This document shows, in pieces, positions 51,401 through 60,873 of a DNA stretch of 64,000 bases (its first letter is position 1; each line of letters begins with the position of its first letter). A model generated the notes under the pieces. That model was not told the origin of the DNA. It searched no databases and was given only the letters and a program-made list of their open reading frames with translations. The position numbers and the translations under genes are program-made. Origin of the DNA: Gymnothorax reevesii. Lineage: Eukaryota; Chordata; Actinopteri; Anguilliformes; Muraenidae. Location: positions 4,889,501 through 4,953,500 of the forward strand of contig CM056573.1 in NCBI GenBank assembly GCA_029721435.1. Reading direction: 5' to 3'.

Positions 51401-54400
51401 TTACTTTACGGCGCTTTTGCAGGAGGCTGTAAATTGGGGCCATAACACCATCGATTGAATATTAAATTCTTTCCTCTAAAAGTGATCGATTCGCTGGCTC
51501 CACATAAGCAACGGTTCACGCAGACAGAACTTACGGTCTGTAAAACCTGTTTTATGTTCATGACATTACCGGAGCTCTGTCTAGCTCTCGCAAGCTATCC
51601 ATAATGCGCCCATTTTCCACGAAGAAAAGCTGGTCATTTCGAAGCAATAAGTAAACCGTTACCACGGGCAATTTCGGAAAAGGCCGTTTAGCTTGGAGCT
51701 TTCGCCCCTCCGTCATATACCTGCTCGGAAGCTTTTCGTTTCTCCACGCTAACAACACACCACAGCTATGCACACGAACCAGCAAGTCCTAATACACACG
51801 GAAGCAGTCCATAAGCTGTTGGTCCACTTTTAGCTGCTCCTCACTGTCCATGTTTCCCTCTAAACTCAGACCCACCGGAGTTCTATGGTCTCCAGTCTAC
51901 ACTTGGGCATGTTGACCCGCTCTACAAATGTGTCTATATCGGGTGGATTCCAGCTTCCCCTGCATCCTAGCTAGGAAGTAGAAAAACTGCTGTACTCACC
52001 AACTGTTTCCGTAGCAAACTATAGCAGAGAGCAAATTCATGCTTGAGCTGCTAGACTTTCGCACTGCGTCCTCCACTTTCGCCGTTGCGTTTATTAGAAC
52101 AAGTTAATTTCATTAGATCGACACACATGTACTGTGTTAGATTGCAGAATATGCCCGTCGATTCCTTGGGGAGGTGCATCGGTTTCACTCTGCTGCCTCG
52201 TCCCGCCTAGATCCACCCTCCACAGAGCTGGACAGTCAGAAGAAAGCGGGCACACGGGGAGGGGGGGGCCATAGTGGAAGAGCCACCCCAATGAGGCGTT
52301 TCAGGCAGAGACTACTATGGACTACAAATGGGTTTTTTTGAGGATGGCTGTATGAGCGAAATAAGTGCCCTTTCTTTACTTTGCACGATCAGGAGTACTC
52401 TAGGGGTGTCAGAGACCAAAATATAAACTTGGAAATATAGCATATTGGTCACTTTTAAAGAAAGGGTGAAAAATCTAACATTTCGTTTAAACCTGGTTTG
52501 ATGGTGGCCTTTAAATTATAGATCCAAAAGGATTCTCTCTGTAGTAAACGCTTTAGTCTGTCTCCACCTCATTTGTTTTCAGTGATCACTTCGATGACAA
52601 TGGCTTTGAGCGAATTTTCATTACCATGCATAGCGTCTTTTCAATGTACGGCCATGGGATAGGGGAAGACGGCTACGAACCAAACCATCTTGCAGAGTTG
52701 GAGCACTTCTAAAAGGAAAAAGGACTACGGGTGTTTCGGGGAAAATCTCAGTGAAAAATGAGAATTGTTGCGGTGCATATCATCCACACCTTTTAAATGT
52801 TCAGCGCCATTGTGCGCTAATTATTCCCTGATGAAGGCAAAGCTGTTGTCGAGACGCGTCGGGTTTCTAGCCATGTTGTAATAAAAGCTTTTTAAATCCA
52901 ATGGAGACTTGAGTGCCTTGTGGCCCATTCTTTTTATTATGAACTGTTACCCCTCTTCGCAATGAGCACCTCTCCGATATTTGACTGAGGCTACACTTTA
53001 GGAGCCAAGGCGGCGTTCTTTTTCCCATTTCTATATTGACAATCCAGGGACTCCGGGGTGAGTCTTAGGCTACAAGGATCTCATCTGTTCTTCATTTTGG
53101 ACTTTTTTTTGGCTTCGTAAACTTAAGCTATTATGGCGACTGCCAATACATTTTTACTAATGAAGAGAGCAATAACATTATTGTAAATGATACCCTTTTT
53201 AACGATGAACAGCCATCAGAGGCGCAATTGGATTTACCCAAACTCCAATCTGAACTCAAGAAACAGATGGAAAAAATGACCAAATTAGACATGCATGTGA
53301 TTACATAATCAGATTATTGGAGAAAGAACATGATCCTATGTAGCTTGCGTATTAAGAAATTTCCATCTTTTGGGTCGGATAATGACGACTTTAAAAACAA
53401 ATGGGAAGCCATTGTAAACAAATGCTCTCTTGATTTGATACTTTTATTGATCGCTGAAGGCAAAAGCACCAAAAAAATTTAAAGATCGATTATTGGAACA
53501 CGTGCAATAAAAACTAAAAACGAAAACTATCCTATGGCCGTACATTATAAAGAAGCCCTGCATGGCATTGTGATTTCCTAATATCAAATCTTCGTTATAA
53601 CTAGCTAGCATAATGCATTACCCAATCTTGCTTAACTAGATTACTGACATTTAACACTGCCTAACATAAACTCCACAATTTCATTGTGTTCTACCCAGTT
53701 GAACATCTGCGGTGCTAGTCAGATCAAAGGATTTTTCTTTTTTTAATTTTCAAAATCATTAGGGGTTGTATGTATTTGACTGAATCCAAAATTGTAATGT
53801 AAAAACCCAATGAAGAAAATTAATATGCCTCTGTCCCAAAGAGTGTGTTGCTAACTGCATTTTGTGACTGAAATCAATTTGAAACGGCTGGTGTTTGTCC
53901 CCACATTTCATTTAACAGGTAATTTGTGTCGGTGCACTGGGTACAGACCGATACTGGAGGGCTACAGGACCTTTGCCAGAGTAAGTCTCATCCTGTGGTA
54001 ACACTCTGTTCACCTCACACACTCACCAACGTCCTGGTCTGCTGAATTCTGCACAGTCCCCATCATGTCATAAAGTGCAGATCTTGTATAAACACGTTAC
54101 AGACTTCATTTCCCCTTATAATTACCTCCATCATTTCCTTCTCAAAGAATGAATAGGTAAATTGTGGTTGCTTTGTTTATGGTTGGTGAAAATCCTGCAT
54201 ATAAGGCTTTCAATCATCTTTGAACATGTTGGTTAATGATATGTAGTCAGAAACCTCATGAGTAGCTGCTTGGGTGAGTAATGTCCTTGTAATGGACGGA
54301 ACGGTGTTTTGTAAAAGGTCGGAAACTTCTTCCATGCAGTTGCTCTGTCTCTTCTGCAGGATGGCGGGTGCTGTGGCGGAAAAGGAAAAGCAAAGAAGTG

Positions 54401-57400
54401 CTGTATGGAGAAAGCGAACAGGGAGGAATACATGAATGTGAGTCTGCAACCGGCTTTCGAGCTTGAGTTCTCTGAACCCCCAGAAAAACCTTTACAAACC
54501 GAAAATCTGTTAACTGGGCAAAGGAGGGCAGGATGCGTTTCCTTTTCTTCGGCTCGAAGAACTGAAATGATATACAGTCTTCCTTGTGTTCTGAGACGTG
54601 AAATTAGCACTGATATTAGGAAATATTTTTTCACCCAGAGAGTAATCTCAGAGTGGAATTGCAAATTTTCAAATTTCAAATTTGGAATTTTCAAGAGCAG
54701 GCTTGATTTAGCTCTAGATACCATTAAGTCATTGAATATCTGAAGTGATATATTCACTACAGTAAATAAGACAACGGCGAGCCTAGCTGGGTAGAACGGC
54801 CTGTGCTCGCCATTTACGCCATGTCATGTCGAAATCTAGGATTACAACTGTGACGTGTGAATTTCATGACCAAAACTACAGAGGCAACTGTGTTATGGAA
54901 ACCACTATTTTTCCCAAAAAAGGAGAGGTGGGGAAAACTCCTTGATCTTTGCCCTGGTTAGAGTTTGCCCAAGAGTCTGCAGGCGTTGTGGACAGATGAG
55001 TAAACATTGACTATTCCGAGAGGGTGTATATGGAAAGGCCGTAATTGGGTAGATTCCTTTGAGTACCCAACGAGCTTAAAGAGTTGATCATTAATTCATA
55101 AGCGATCATTCTTCAACCACTGAGAAATGGCTTCTTGTTCCTGAAACGGTTTTCTGGCCGATTTCATATGGGCCGTCCTCACTCGAGTTCATGAACATTG
55201 TACTGGTAGGTCAATAATGAGTATTTATGAAGCCCAATTTTTATTTATTTATTTCTTCGGTTAGTCTGCAAATGCTTGCAAAAAGTTTTGAATGAAATTT
55301 TTACTTTTTGTTAGCCCAGGCTAACACTAAGCCTGGCCCACAGATACAATTTGCAATGCATGTGTTCATGTATAAGTACGACAAACGCAAAGCACTTGCC
55401 ATTTCTCTGGTTCGTGCACATACCCTCTCCAATCCTCCTGAGACGTTCTGGAAGATGTTCACTCAGGATATTCTGTCCAGTGTATGGGATTCAAAAATCC
55501 AGAATATGTTTTACAACGACCACAGCCCAACTACATTGTGATTATTGTCCTAATTATTCCATGATTACTCTATTGTATTATGACAATTTTTTTCACTGTT
55601 TGATGTAAATAATAGGAAGATGAACAAAGGCATTTATTCATAAACGCATTGGAAAATATTTCACGAGCGTGCCTATATTTGTGAAGGCACTGCCTGCCTG
55701 CCAGTAATGGCACTGTATTTACATTGTTGTCATGAAACGCCATACAATCTTGTAGCATCATGTACATTTTATTAGAAAAGCTCGTCCAGTCGTTCATCGT
55801 TTTTTTTGCAAGTCATGCAGCAGGCCTCACGTTTCAGAAATACCAAAAATTGCCTTGCACAACCAATTTTAAAGGGCCCCTCCACAAGTACCATGTAATT
55901 TATATGGATAACTCCCCCCTAAAACAGAGGTACGTTGTCTAAATTCTCCCTGCTCAGGTGCCTGTAGTGCTGGCAGCAGATTTCCTAGTTGGTCTTTGCA
56001 GCCCGGGGAAGGTCATATGGACATAGTGATCTATGGACTTATCGTCATATGCAGCGCACGCAGAAAAATTGGGCTGAATAAACTTTGCTTTCAGGGAAAT
56101 GCCATTGTCCCCAATAAGAGACAGATTTGGTTCTGGATGAGTTTTACACTGCGATTTACACATTTGGCTAACCCACATAAGGGGTCCAACTAAACTAGGT
56201 TTTGTTTGGTCCTTGTTTTACATGAAATGTAATGTGAATATTTCTGCCGCATATTTTCAGGGACATTCTGACTCACTGCTGTATGACCCATCTGAATTCA
56301 CACCTCTGGATCCAACACAGGAAGTCATATTCCCTCCGGAACTAATGGTTTGTCTGCCCTCTCTGTGGCTCATGTTTAACTTTGGTTGTTTATCCCTTTT
56401 TTGTGTCAATTTCTTTTTTCTTCCAGTGCTGCAGTTCCACTCTGTGGTGTTTTTTTTTTTTTTTTTTTAACTTACAAACTAAAAAATGACAATAATTTTA
56501 AGAGGAATCATAATTAAATTTAGTAACACACATTTTTGTATGGAATGTTTCTATAACAGTTTTCGCCGGGTACTCCGGTTTCCTCCCACAGTCCAAAGAC
56601 ATGCATATCAGGCTAATTGGAGACACCAAATTGCCCATAGGTATGAGAGTGAGAGTGAATGGTGTGTGAATGGTGTGTGCGCCCTGCGATGGATTGGCAA
56701 GCTGTTCAGGGTGGGTCCCTGCCTTTGCCCGTAGTGAGCTGGGATAGGCTCCAGCTCGCCCCATGACCCTAGTGAGGAATAAGCGGGTATAGAAAATGGA
56801 TGGATGGATGTTTCTATAACATATCTTATATCTGTAGTCATAATGACTAACCTGACTAATAACTAATAATAATTACTCAAGTCACTTCACTGGTTAGCCA
56901 ATGGTGACAGAAATGTCTTGACTCATAGAAGGGTTAAGACCTTCTGTTAACTGCTAAATTCAGATGCACTGGGCTGTTCATGTTCATCTTGCAACCTGAT
57001 TGGTTGCATTTCTTTGAGTGTTAATTTGTTGAATTTGTGTGTTTTAAGTAAATAAAATTAATTGATTGGTTTTTCAATCAGAGTGTACAGAGAAAATCAC
57101 AAAGACAACTGCGGTTCAAAGGAGAGCGGGTCCTCTGGATTCAGCCCAGCACTCTCTCAGAACTTCTGGACCTAAAGGCGCAGTACCCCAATGCCAAGTT
57201 GGTGGTTGGCAACACGGAAGTTGGTAAGGAATTTTACTGAGCAAAGACTCTCGTCAGTTAAAGCTAGACAGGTCGGTCCCCCGCGACCAATGACTGTAGC
57301 AACCAATCGTCCACATTTTTCATTTTGGCTTATTTTTGACTCAAAATTATCAATTTAGTGAAATATGTTATTATGGCAACCAACTTCGATAGGCACCATG

Positions 57401-60400
57401 TATGCACCAAATATAAAAGAAATGGCTTGAAATTTGTGGCCTGTGGAGCGTCCAGTAGGAAATCTTTATGGCGGCGGCAGACGCGTGACGAGGCCGAATC
57501 TATAGTAACCCAGACTTTATCCGGGGGCGACAATAATTGATGTTCTTACACGGGTAGATGATGCAGTCAGCTGCATCGGATTTGTTAAATCTATGTATTT
57601 TTCTGAATTCTATGGGTAAAATTTTCAAACAATGCATGCATCTCACATGCAAAATATGCACAATCTCTCTGTTTAGGGGACCAAAATATTTGGAATATTT
57701 TTGGATGAATTTTCTGTTTTCTGATTTAAAATGGCGTATTCAGTTGCTTTCTCAGCGCCGGTACAATAAAAGCATCTAGGATAACCTCAGTCTACGCAAA
57801 ATAAGGAAAGTATGTAAAATGAAAATAGCAGAATTCAGTGATTTGCAAATTCTCTTACAACTACATGGAGCTGAAAGCGACACAAAAAATACTAAAGTTG
57901 CAGACTACAACCTATATTGATTTTTGTAAATATTGGCAAATTCCAAATTTGATGCATGCAACAGGTTTCAAGATGATTTTGACAGGGGATTGGAAAGGCA
58001 GGAAGAGTTGTGTAATCGGTAAATGGGTAACAGGTGATTCTGCTGTGGTGGGGAATAAAATATGTGGAAACCAAAGACACGGTAGATCACCAGCAAGATG
58101 ATTTGAGGCATGAGCAAACGGTTTAAGAACATTTCTCAATATGCGATTGCTTGGAATTTGGGGATCTCGCAATAGGCAGTCCATAATATAGTGAAAAGGT
58201 TCCAAGAAACTGGAGTGTTGACAGTGTGTAAAAGAGGCGAATTACGAATTGTGGATATGGGTGACATTTGAGCTCTCAGATGGCACTACCTTAAGAACTG
58301 ACATGGTTATGTCATGGTAATGGCCACGTGCTCCCAAATGTTCAGAAGACCTGTCCTTGAACGCAGCACGTCATGGTACCATTAGCTGGAAGATTAGGCT
58401 ACAACGCAAAGCAGAAGCCATTTATCAAAACCTCCATAAGCACCACCAACTTCTCTGGGCTTGAAATCATCTGAAAAGGACTAACAAGGAAGAGGTAATG
58501 CTGTGGTCTCAATGTACGCTGACTGCATTCTCCTCTGATTGCATAAGTAGTGTGTCATTGGAAGAAGCCAGTTATATGAGTTGGAGAAATCACATACGAT
58601 AGCATTATTTTCCTTATTTAATTGGAGCATGTTACTGCTCTTAAATAGTTCAACTGTGTGCAGGGTGGTCGGGGGGGAGATTCAAAGGGCCAAAAATGAT
58701 TTGTAAATCAATGTTTTTTTGCTTGCATTTCTAAGAGGTCTCAACTTTTTTTTAGAAGGAGGGTCATCCTTTTTTAACTCAGATTTTAGTTCCTTGCCAT
58801 CAACTGTCTTATTCCAGGGCTATAATATTTTAATTGTTGAGCTCTTGTTTTTCAGGTATTGAGATGAAGTTCAAAAACCTCCTGTATCCAGTAATTCTTG
58901 CTCCAGCCTTGATCCCTGAGCTGAATGAAGTCCAGTATACAGAGAGCGGTGAGTGTGAGGTCACGCCAAAGTTTACAGTTGGGCTCACCAGATTTGTCAT
59001 CGCCAAACGTATCATGTGGGCAAATAATGGATGCGCTTTGAGTCAGTAAGCATGTGATGAGTGACCATGAAGGATCCCCTACATTAGAGATGTTGAGTTT
59101 TTTGAAAGGCCTGTGTCAGGGTGCTTAAATTCTATGGATATGTCAGTTGGGTGTGCTGTTTTGCTTAAGATCGATGCCAGCAGCCATACCACTATTCAAT
59201 CTGTTCCTGCTCCTGAAGCTAAGCAGGTGTGGGCTTGGCTAGTACTTGGATGGGAGACCACCGAGGAAAACAAAGTTGCTGCTGGAAGAGGTGTTGGTGG
59301 GCCAGTAGGTGGCGATTTTCCCTCTGGTGGAATAATCCCCAATGCCACAGTACAGTGATGGGGACACAGTACTGAAGGAGACGCCGTCTTTCAGATGAGA
59401 CGTTAAACCGAGGTCCGGACTCACTGTGGTCATTAAATATCCTATGACACTCTTCGATAAGAGTAGGGGGTTCCCTGGTGTCATGGCTAAAGTCCCAACC
59501 TGGCTCTTTCGACCTGCCACCAAATCATCCCCTGATCCAATTGGCTGTGCAAATTGTCCTCTCCCTCCCCACCTGAACCCCCAGGGCTTCCTTGAAAAAG
59601 AGATTTCAATCTCAACGGGTTAAAAAGTACATAATTTACGGCAAAAATATGCTCAGAAATGGGCATTTACAGAATCTTATGAATGGCAGGCCTACTCAAA
59701 ATACCGTAAAACAAATTTTTAGGAAAAAATATCATTAAAAGTAAAAGAATTAAAACATGAATAAATAAAATCAAAGAAGCAATTCCTCCTATACATTTTC
59801 ATTTTTGTACGCCCATCATCAGTAATGATGGTATGATTGTGAAATTATCTGTATCTGTATCTTATCTCTATCTGTTTTTCTTTTAAACAAAACTCTAAGA
59901 GTTTTTTTTGGGGATTATTTCCAAATTAAAGTTGCATGATGGAATTTGGGTGAAGGGGTGCTGGTGCGTTCTTGATAATTGAACTGAATCGGCTAGAGTT
60001 ATTCCCCTATCCAATATCAACCTTGTAAATGGTACTAGTCCTAGATTTCCTACACATTGTGGATTCTTATAAGATCTGATCAAATTCAAATTTATTGTGT
60101 GCATTGGTGGTAGATGGAGGAAAGTTCCTGTCAAAAATCGACGGGCTTACACTTTCAATATGGCTGCTGTGGAAGCCTTTTGAATATTGTTTCAGTCAGT
60201 TTTGATGATAAATGCTGCTGACTAAATGATAATATCATATAATGTATCCGTCTTCCTCCTCATGTGCCCTGAATAAATGAATCATGAATAGAGGGTCATT
60301 TGGGTTGCATATGTTCTGTTATAATGACACCACTTAACTGAAAGGAACCAACTGGCTGAGCTAAGTGATACCGAGGCTTCGCTGATCAGAACGTATAAGG

Positions 60401-60873
60401 TGCAGAGTAATGACTGCAAGCTATAACACAGAGAAGCTGATTCGTATAAGTCAAAATAAATCCTTGAATGGGGTAAAATGTTTATTGGCAAAAAATGATG
60501 ACCTCATTGTGTGCACTTGATGATAAAATTTAGTTGCCTTCAAAAAGACTATTCAAAAATGATACCGGTAACATACTAAGCATCAGAATTATACCCTCGT
60601 ACCCCAAAAAAACATAATCCACGGGGTGCCTGCTTTGCTTTCTTTGAGTAAGTTTTGGAAGTGACTCCCATTCGCCCGGAGAAGCAGCTTTTGACTGTCG
60701 TGGTGCTCTTTATCATTGCAGGAATTCTGTTCGGTGCCTCCTGCACTCTGACCCTTCTGAGAGACGTGCTTCGCGACAGCGTCAGGAAACTTCCTTCTCA
60801 CAAGACCGAAATTTTCCAAGCAGTGCTGGACCAGTTGCATTGGTTCGCTGGGCTGCAGATCCGAAATGTGGCT
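42353..60873 (+). CDS. xdh: Xanthine dehydrogenase, exons 1-11 (5' part of gene)
   Basis: XDH oxidises hypoxanthine to xanthine and then urate in purine breakdown, in the cytosol, passing electrons through two 2Fe-2S clusters and FAD to NAD+. Eleven exons join without a break into 355 codons. The C-terminal 2Fe-2S-type ligands sit at C119, C122, C154 and C156, and the ferredoxin-like ligands at C49, C54, C57 and C79. A linker with [17 protein letters not shown] (about 209-225) leads to the FAD domain, which opens with [15 protein letters not shown] and LVVGNTEVG (266-274). The FAD-domain text is XDH-like and not aldehyde-oxidase-like. All introns follow GT/AG. The start is supported by an upstream in-frame stop. 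Vertebrate XDH is about 1330 residues, so roughly three quarters lies beyond 64000. One variation is Ala50 in C-A-E-G-G-C, where mammals have Gly. Confidence 0.97.
42487..42662. mobile_element. Foldback MITE in XDH intron 1
   Basis: Long imperfect inverted arms: attccacaaagctgggtcac (42500 on) and gttacccagctttgtggaat (42636-42655), extending outward to ggggggta and taccccccgg and inward through aagcccggctttttcac. The whole 175 bp would fold into one hairpin. Confidence 0.9.
42874..42931 (+). CDS. xdh: XDH exon 2
   Basis: Encodes [19 protein letters not shown] plus the first base of the next codon, in the N-terminal 2Fe-2S domain. Acceptor tttcag, donor gtatcc. The terminal t joins tg of exon 3 to give Leu40. 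Confidence 0.96.
42932..44358. other. XDH intron 2, no element recognised
   Basis: About 1.4 kb. The 130-codon open frame at 43045-43437 has no recognisable protein text. Otherwise plain intronic sequence with a short G-rich run near 44200-44215. Confidence 0.55.
44359..44455 (+). CDS. xdh: XDH exon 3
   Basis: Encodes [20 protein letters not shown] and [10 protein letters not shown], with three of the four cysteines of the first 2Fe-2S cluster (C49, C54, C57). Acceptor ctcag, donor gtatcc at 44456; the last two bases gt join c of exon 4 to give Val72. Confidence 0.97.
44456..45310. other. Left part of XDH intron 3
   Basis: AT-rich, no element recognised apart from an A run at 45171-45186 and a T run at 45295-45310 that borders the Tc1-like copy. 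Confidence 0.5.
45311..46442 (-). mobile_element. Tc1-like transposon, inactivated, in XDH intron 3
   Basis: The right end at 46425-46442 (tttttcacagcactgta) is a Tc1-type terminal sequence. The - strand transposase starts at 46077 with [18 protein letters not shown] and continues through [36 protein letters not shown] and [16 protein letters not shown] (paired-like HTH domains). Frame slips follow near 45740. Non-coding-strand text of the catalytic half can be traced to about 45320. The left terminal repeat is missing. This family is very common in fish. Confidence 0.9.
46443..47592. other. Right part of XDH intron 3
   Basis: No element recognised. Contains three 9-bp repeats of cacagggcc near 46913-46938 and a T run at 46945-46960. 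Confidence 0.5.
47593..47701 (+). CDS. xdh: XDH exon 4
   Basis: Encodes [19 protein letters not shown] then [17 protein letters not shown], with the fourth ligand of the first cluster (C79) and the linker to the second 2Fe-2S domain. Acceptor tctcag, donor gtaaga; ends in phase 0. Confidence 0.97.
48001..48200. mobile_element. Probable LINE 3' tail with TAGAA microsatellite
   Basis: Four tagaa units (about 48001-48024) run into cttcattatcccagagggaa. This combination is typical of the inverted 3' end of fish LINEs. Right boundary uncertain; no coding part remains. Confidence 0.5.
48509..48976 (+). mobile_element. Tc1-like transposase N-terminus with inverted duplication
   Basis: The frame from 48571 reads [50 protein letters not shown] and [20 protein letters not shown]: the two HTH domains and GRPR-like hook of Tc1-type transposases. 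It then stops. The last coding part, 48810-48856, is repeated in inverse orientation at 48930-48976, making a hairpin of 47-bp arms. No catalytic domain. Confidence 0.8.
49789..49915 (+). CDS. xdh: XDH exon 5
   Basis: Encodes [20 protein letters not shown] and [19 protein letters not shown], with C119 and C122 of the second 2Fe-2S cluster in the signature CGFCTPG. Acceptor ttcag after a T tract, donor gtaccac; the last g joins exon 6 to give Gly151. Confidence 0.98.
49916..51570. other. Left part of XDH intron 5
   Basis: Mostly plain. 50895-51010 (cggaagtcggaatttccgag and the cccccgac region) resembles a short fish interspersed repeat rich in gag/ctc-type inverted words; the family is not assigned. 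Confidence 0.45.
51571..52442. repeat. Dispersed repeat, copy B
   Basis: Matches 2161-2834 in the same orientation and includes about 210 bp that copy A lacks (51637-51850). On the - strand this part reads [20 protein letters not shown], a stop, then [37 protein letters not shown] and [19 protein letters not shown], ending at a GT. That is a possible first coding exon of the parent element. I do not recognise the protein. Shortly right of the repeat, 52583-52625 reads [10 protein letters not shown] after a ttttcag, which recalls the end of a THAP zinc finger but is too short to call. Confidence 0.85.
52800..53560 (+). mobile_element. Penelope-like element, 5' fragment
   Basis: A hammerhead-like motif (52824-52864) is followed by a decayed ORF. 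The frame through 53122-53490 reads [37 protein letters not shown], a stop, [20 protein letters not shown], and [20 protein letters not shown]. The pattern 'LRIKK-P-F....F...W..I...CS..L..L.I' is what I recall from the N-terminus of fish and amphibian Penelope-like (Neptune-type) proteins, upstream of RT. No RT or GIY-YIG domain remains. Two stops show it is dead. Confidence 0.65.
52824..52864 (+). ncRNA. Hammerhead-ribozyme-like motif
   Basis: Core box CTGATGA (52828-52834) is followed by stem II ggcaa/ttgtc (52836-52840 with 52846-52850, loop agctg), then gaga (52851-52854) where GAAA is expected, then cgcgtc (52855-52860) as a minimal stem III plus the GTC cleavage site. Stem I is only about three pairs (ttcc with ggg). 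The layout matches the minimal hammerheads known from Penelope-like elements. The A-to-G change in the GAAA box probably inactivates it. Confidence 0.55.
53919..53980 (+). CDS. xdh: XDH exon 6
   Basis: Encodes [20 protein letters not shown], with C154 and C156, the CxC pair of the second cluster. Acceptor aacag, donor gtaagt; ends in phase 0. Confidence 0.98.
54360..54437 (+). CDS. xdh: XDH exon 7
   Basis: Encodes [20 protein letters not shown] then REEYMN, the Cys- and Lys-rich linker after the second 2Fe-2S domain, variable among vertebrates. Acceptor ctgcag, donor gtgagt; both phase 0. Confidence 0.93.
54590..54835 (+). mobile_element. CR1-like LINE, 3' tail (copy 2), XDH intron 7
   Basis: Begins [20 protein letters not shown] (from about 54598), the conserved end of the RT ORF also seen in the copy at 62866. 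It runs through the 3' UTR to gccatgtcatgtcg. 5' truncated; more diverged than the other two tails. Confidence 0.85.
54836..56260. other. Remainder of XDH intron 7
   Basis: No element recognised; ordinary intronic sequence. Confidence 0.5.
56261..56347 (+). CDS. xdh: XDH exon 8
   Basis: Encodes [20 protein letters not shown] then EVIFPPELM, the conserved linker between Fe-S and FAD domains. Acceptor ttttcag, donor gtttgt (weak after position 4); 29 codons, phase 0 at both ends. Confidence 0.96.
56561..56812 (+). mobile_element. SINE-like fish repeat (copy 2), XDH intron 8
   Basis: Starts inside the element at gccgggtactccggtttcct and ends aaaatggatggatggatg. It is about 95% identical to the corresponding part of 15346-15695. 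The tRNA-like head is missing, as expected of 5' truncation. Confidence 0.85.
57082..57223 (+). CDS. xdh: XDH exon 9
   Basis: Encodes [39 protein letters not shown] and LVVGNTEV, the opening of the FAD domain. LVVGNTE binds the FAD phosphate region in the family. Acceptor atcag, donor gtaagg; the last g joins exon 10 (Gly274). Confidence 0.98.
57224..57779. other. Left part of XDH intron 9
   Basis: No family recognised. 57330-57540 has a higher GC patch with an open frame but no protein resemblance. Confidence 0.45.
57780..58520 (+). mobile_element. Tc1-like transposon remnant in XDH intron 9
   Basis: Non-coding-like order of a fish Tc1-type element: agtccataatatagtgaaaa and ggttccaagaaactggagtg (58168-58220), then ccatttatcaaaacctccat (58419 on) and gaaatcatctgaaaaggact. 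These correspond to the HTH and early catalytic parts, with many stops and indels. Seems to be the same family as 36990-37495. Confidence 0.7.
58856..58948 (+). CDS. xdh: XDH exon 10
   Basis: Encodes [20 protein letters not shown] and [10 protein letters not shown] in the FAD domain. Acceptor ttcag, donor gtgagt; the single trailing g joins exon 11 (Gly305). Confidence 0.98.
59176..59621 (+). mobile_element. 5S-rRNA-derived SINE in XDH intron 10
   Basis: The head reproduces 5S rRNA: gccataccac (59182), the A box aagctaagcagg (59216-59227), then gtacttggatgggagacc (59242-59259, including the C box). The body has ccgtctttcagatgagacgt (about 59386-59405), then taaaccgaggtccggactca and cactgtggtcattaaa. 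These mark the SINE3-type 5S SINEs of fish. The middle of the 5S part is diverged, and it lacks the terminal oligo-T, so it is not a 5S gene. Confidence 0.88.
59622..60721. other. Right part of XDH intron 10
   Basis: No element recognised; AT-rich intron. Confidence 0.5.
60722..60873 (+). CDS. xdh: XDH exon 11
   Basis: Encodes [38 protein letters not shown] and [12 protein letters not shown] in the FAD domain, ending just before the expected SVGGN motif. Acceptor tgcag, donor gtgagt; phase 0. No further XDH exon is found before 64000. Confidence 0.98.

Noticed and set aside
59176..59265. 5S rRNA gene
   Set aside because: The 5S part is diverged in the middle, lacks its 3' end and terminator, and is fused to a SINE body.
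42353..60873. Aldehyde oxidase instead of XDH
   Set aside because: The Fe-S domains are similar in both, but the FAD-domain text ([31 protein letters not shown]) follows XDH and not aldehyde oxidase. Substrate-site residues that would settle it lie beyond the window.
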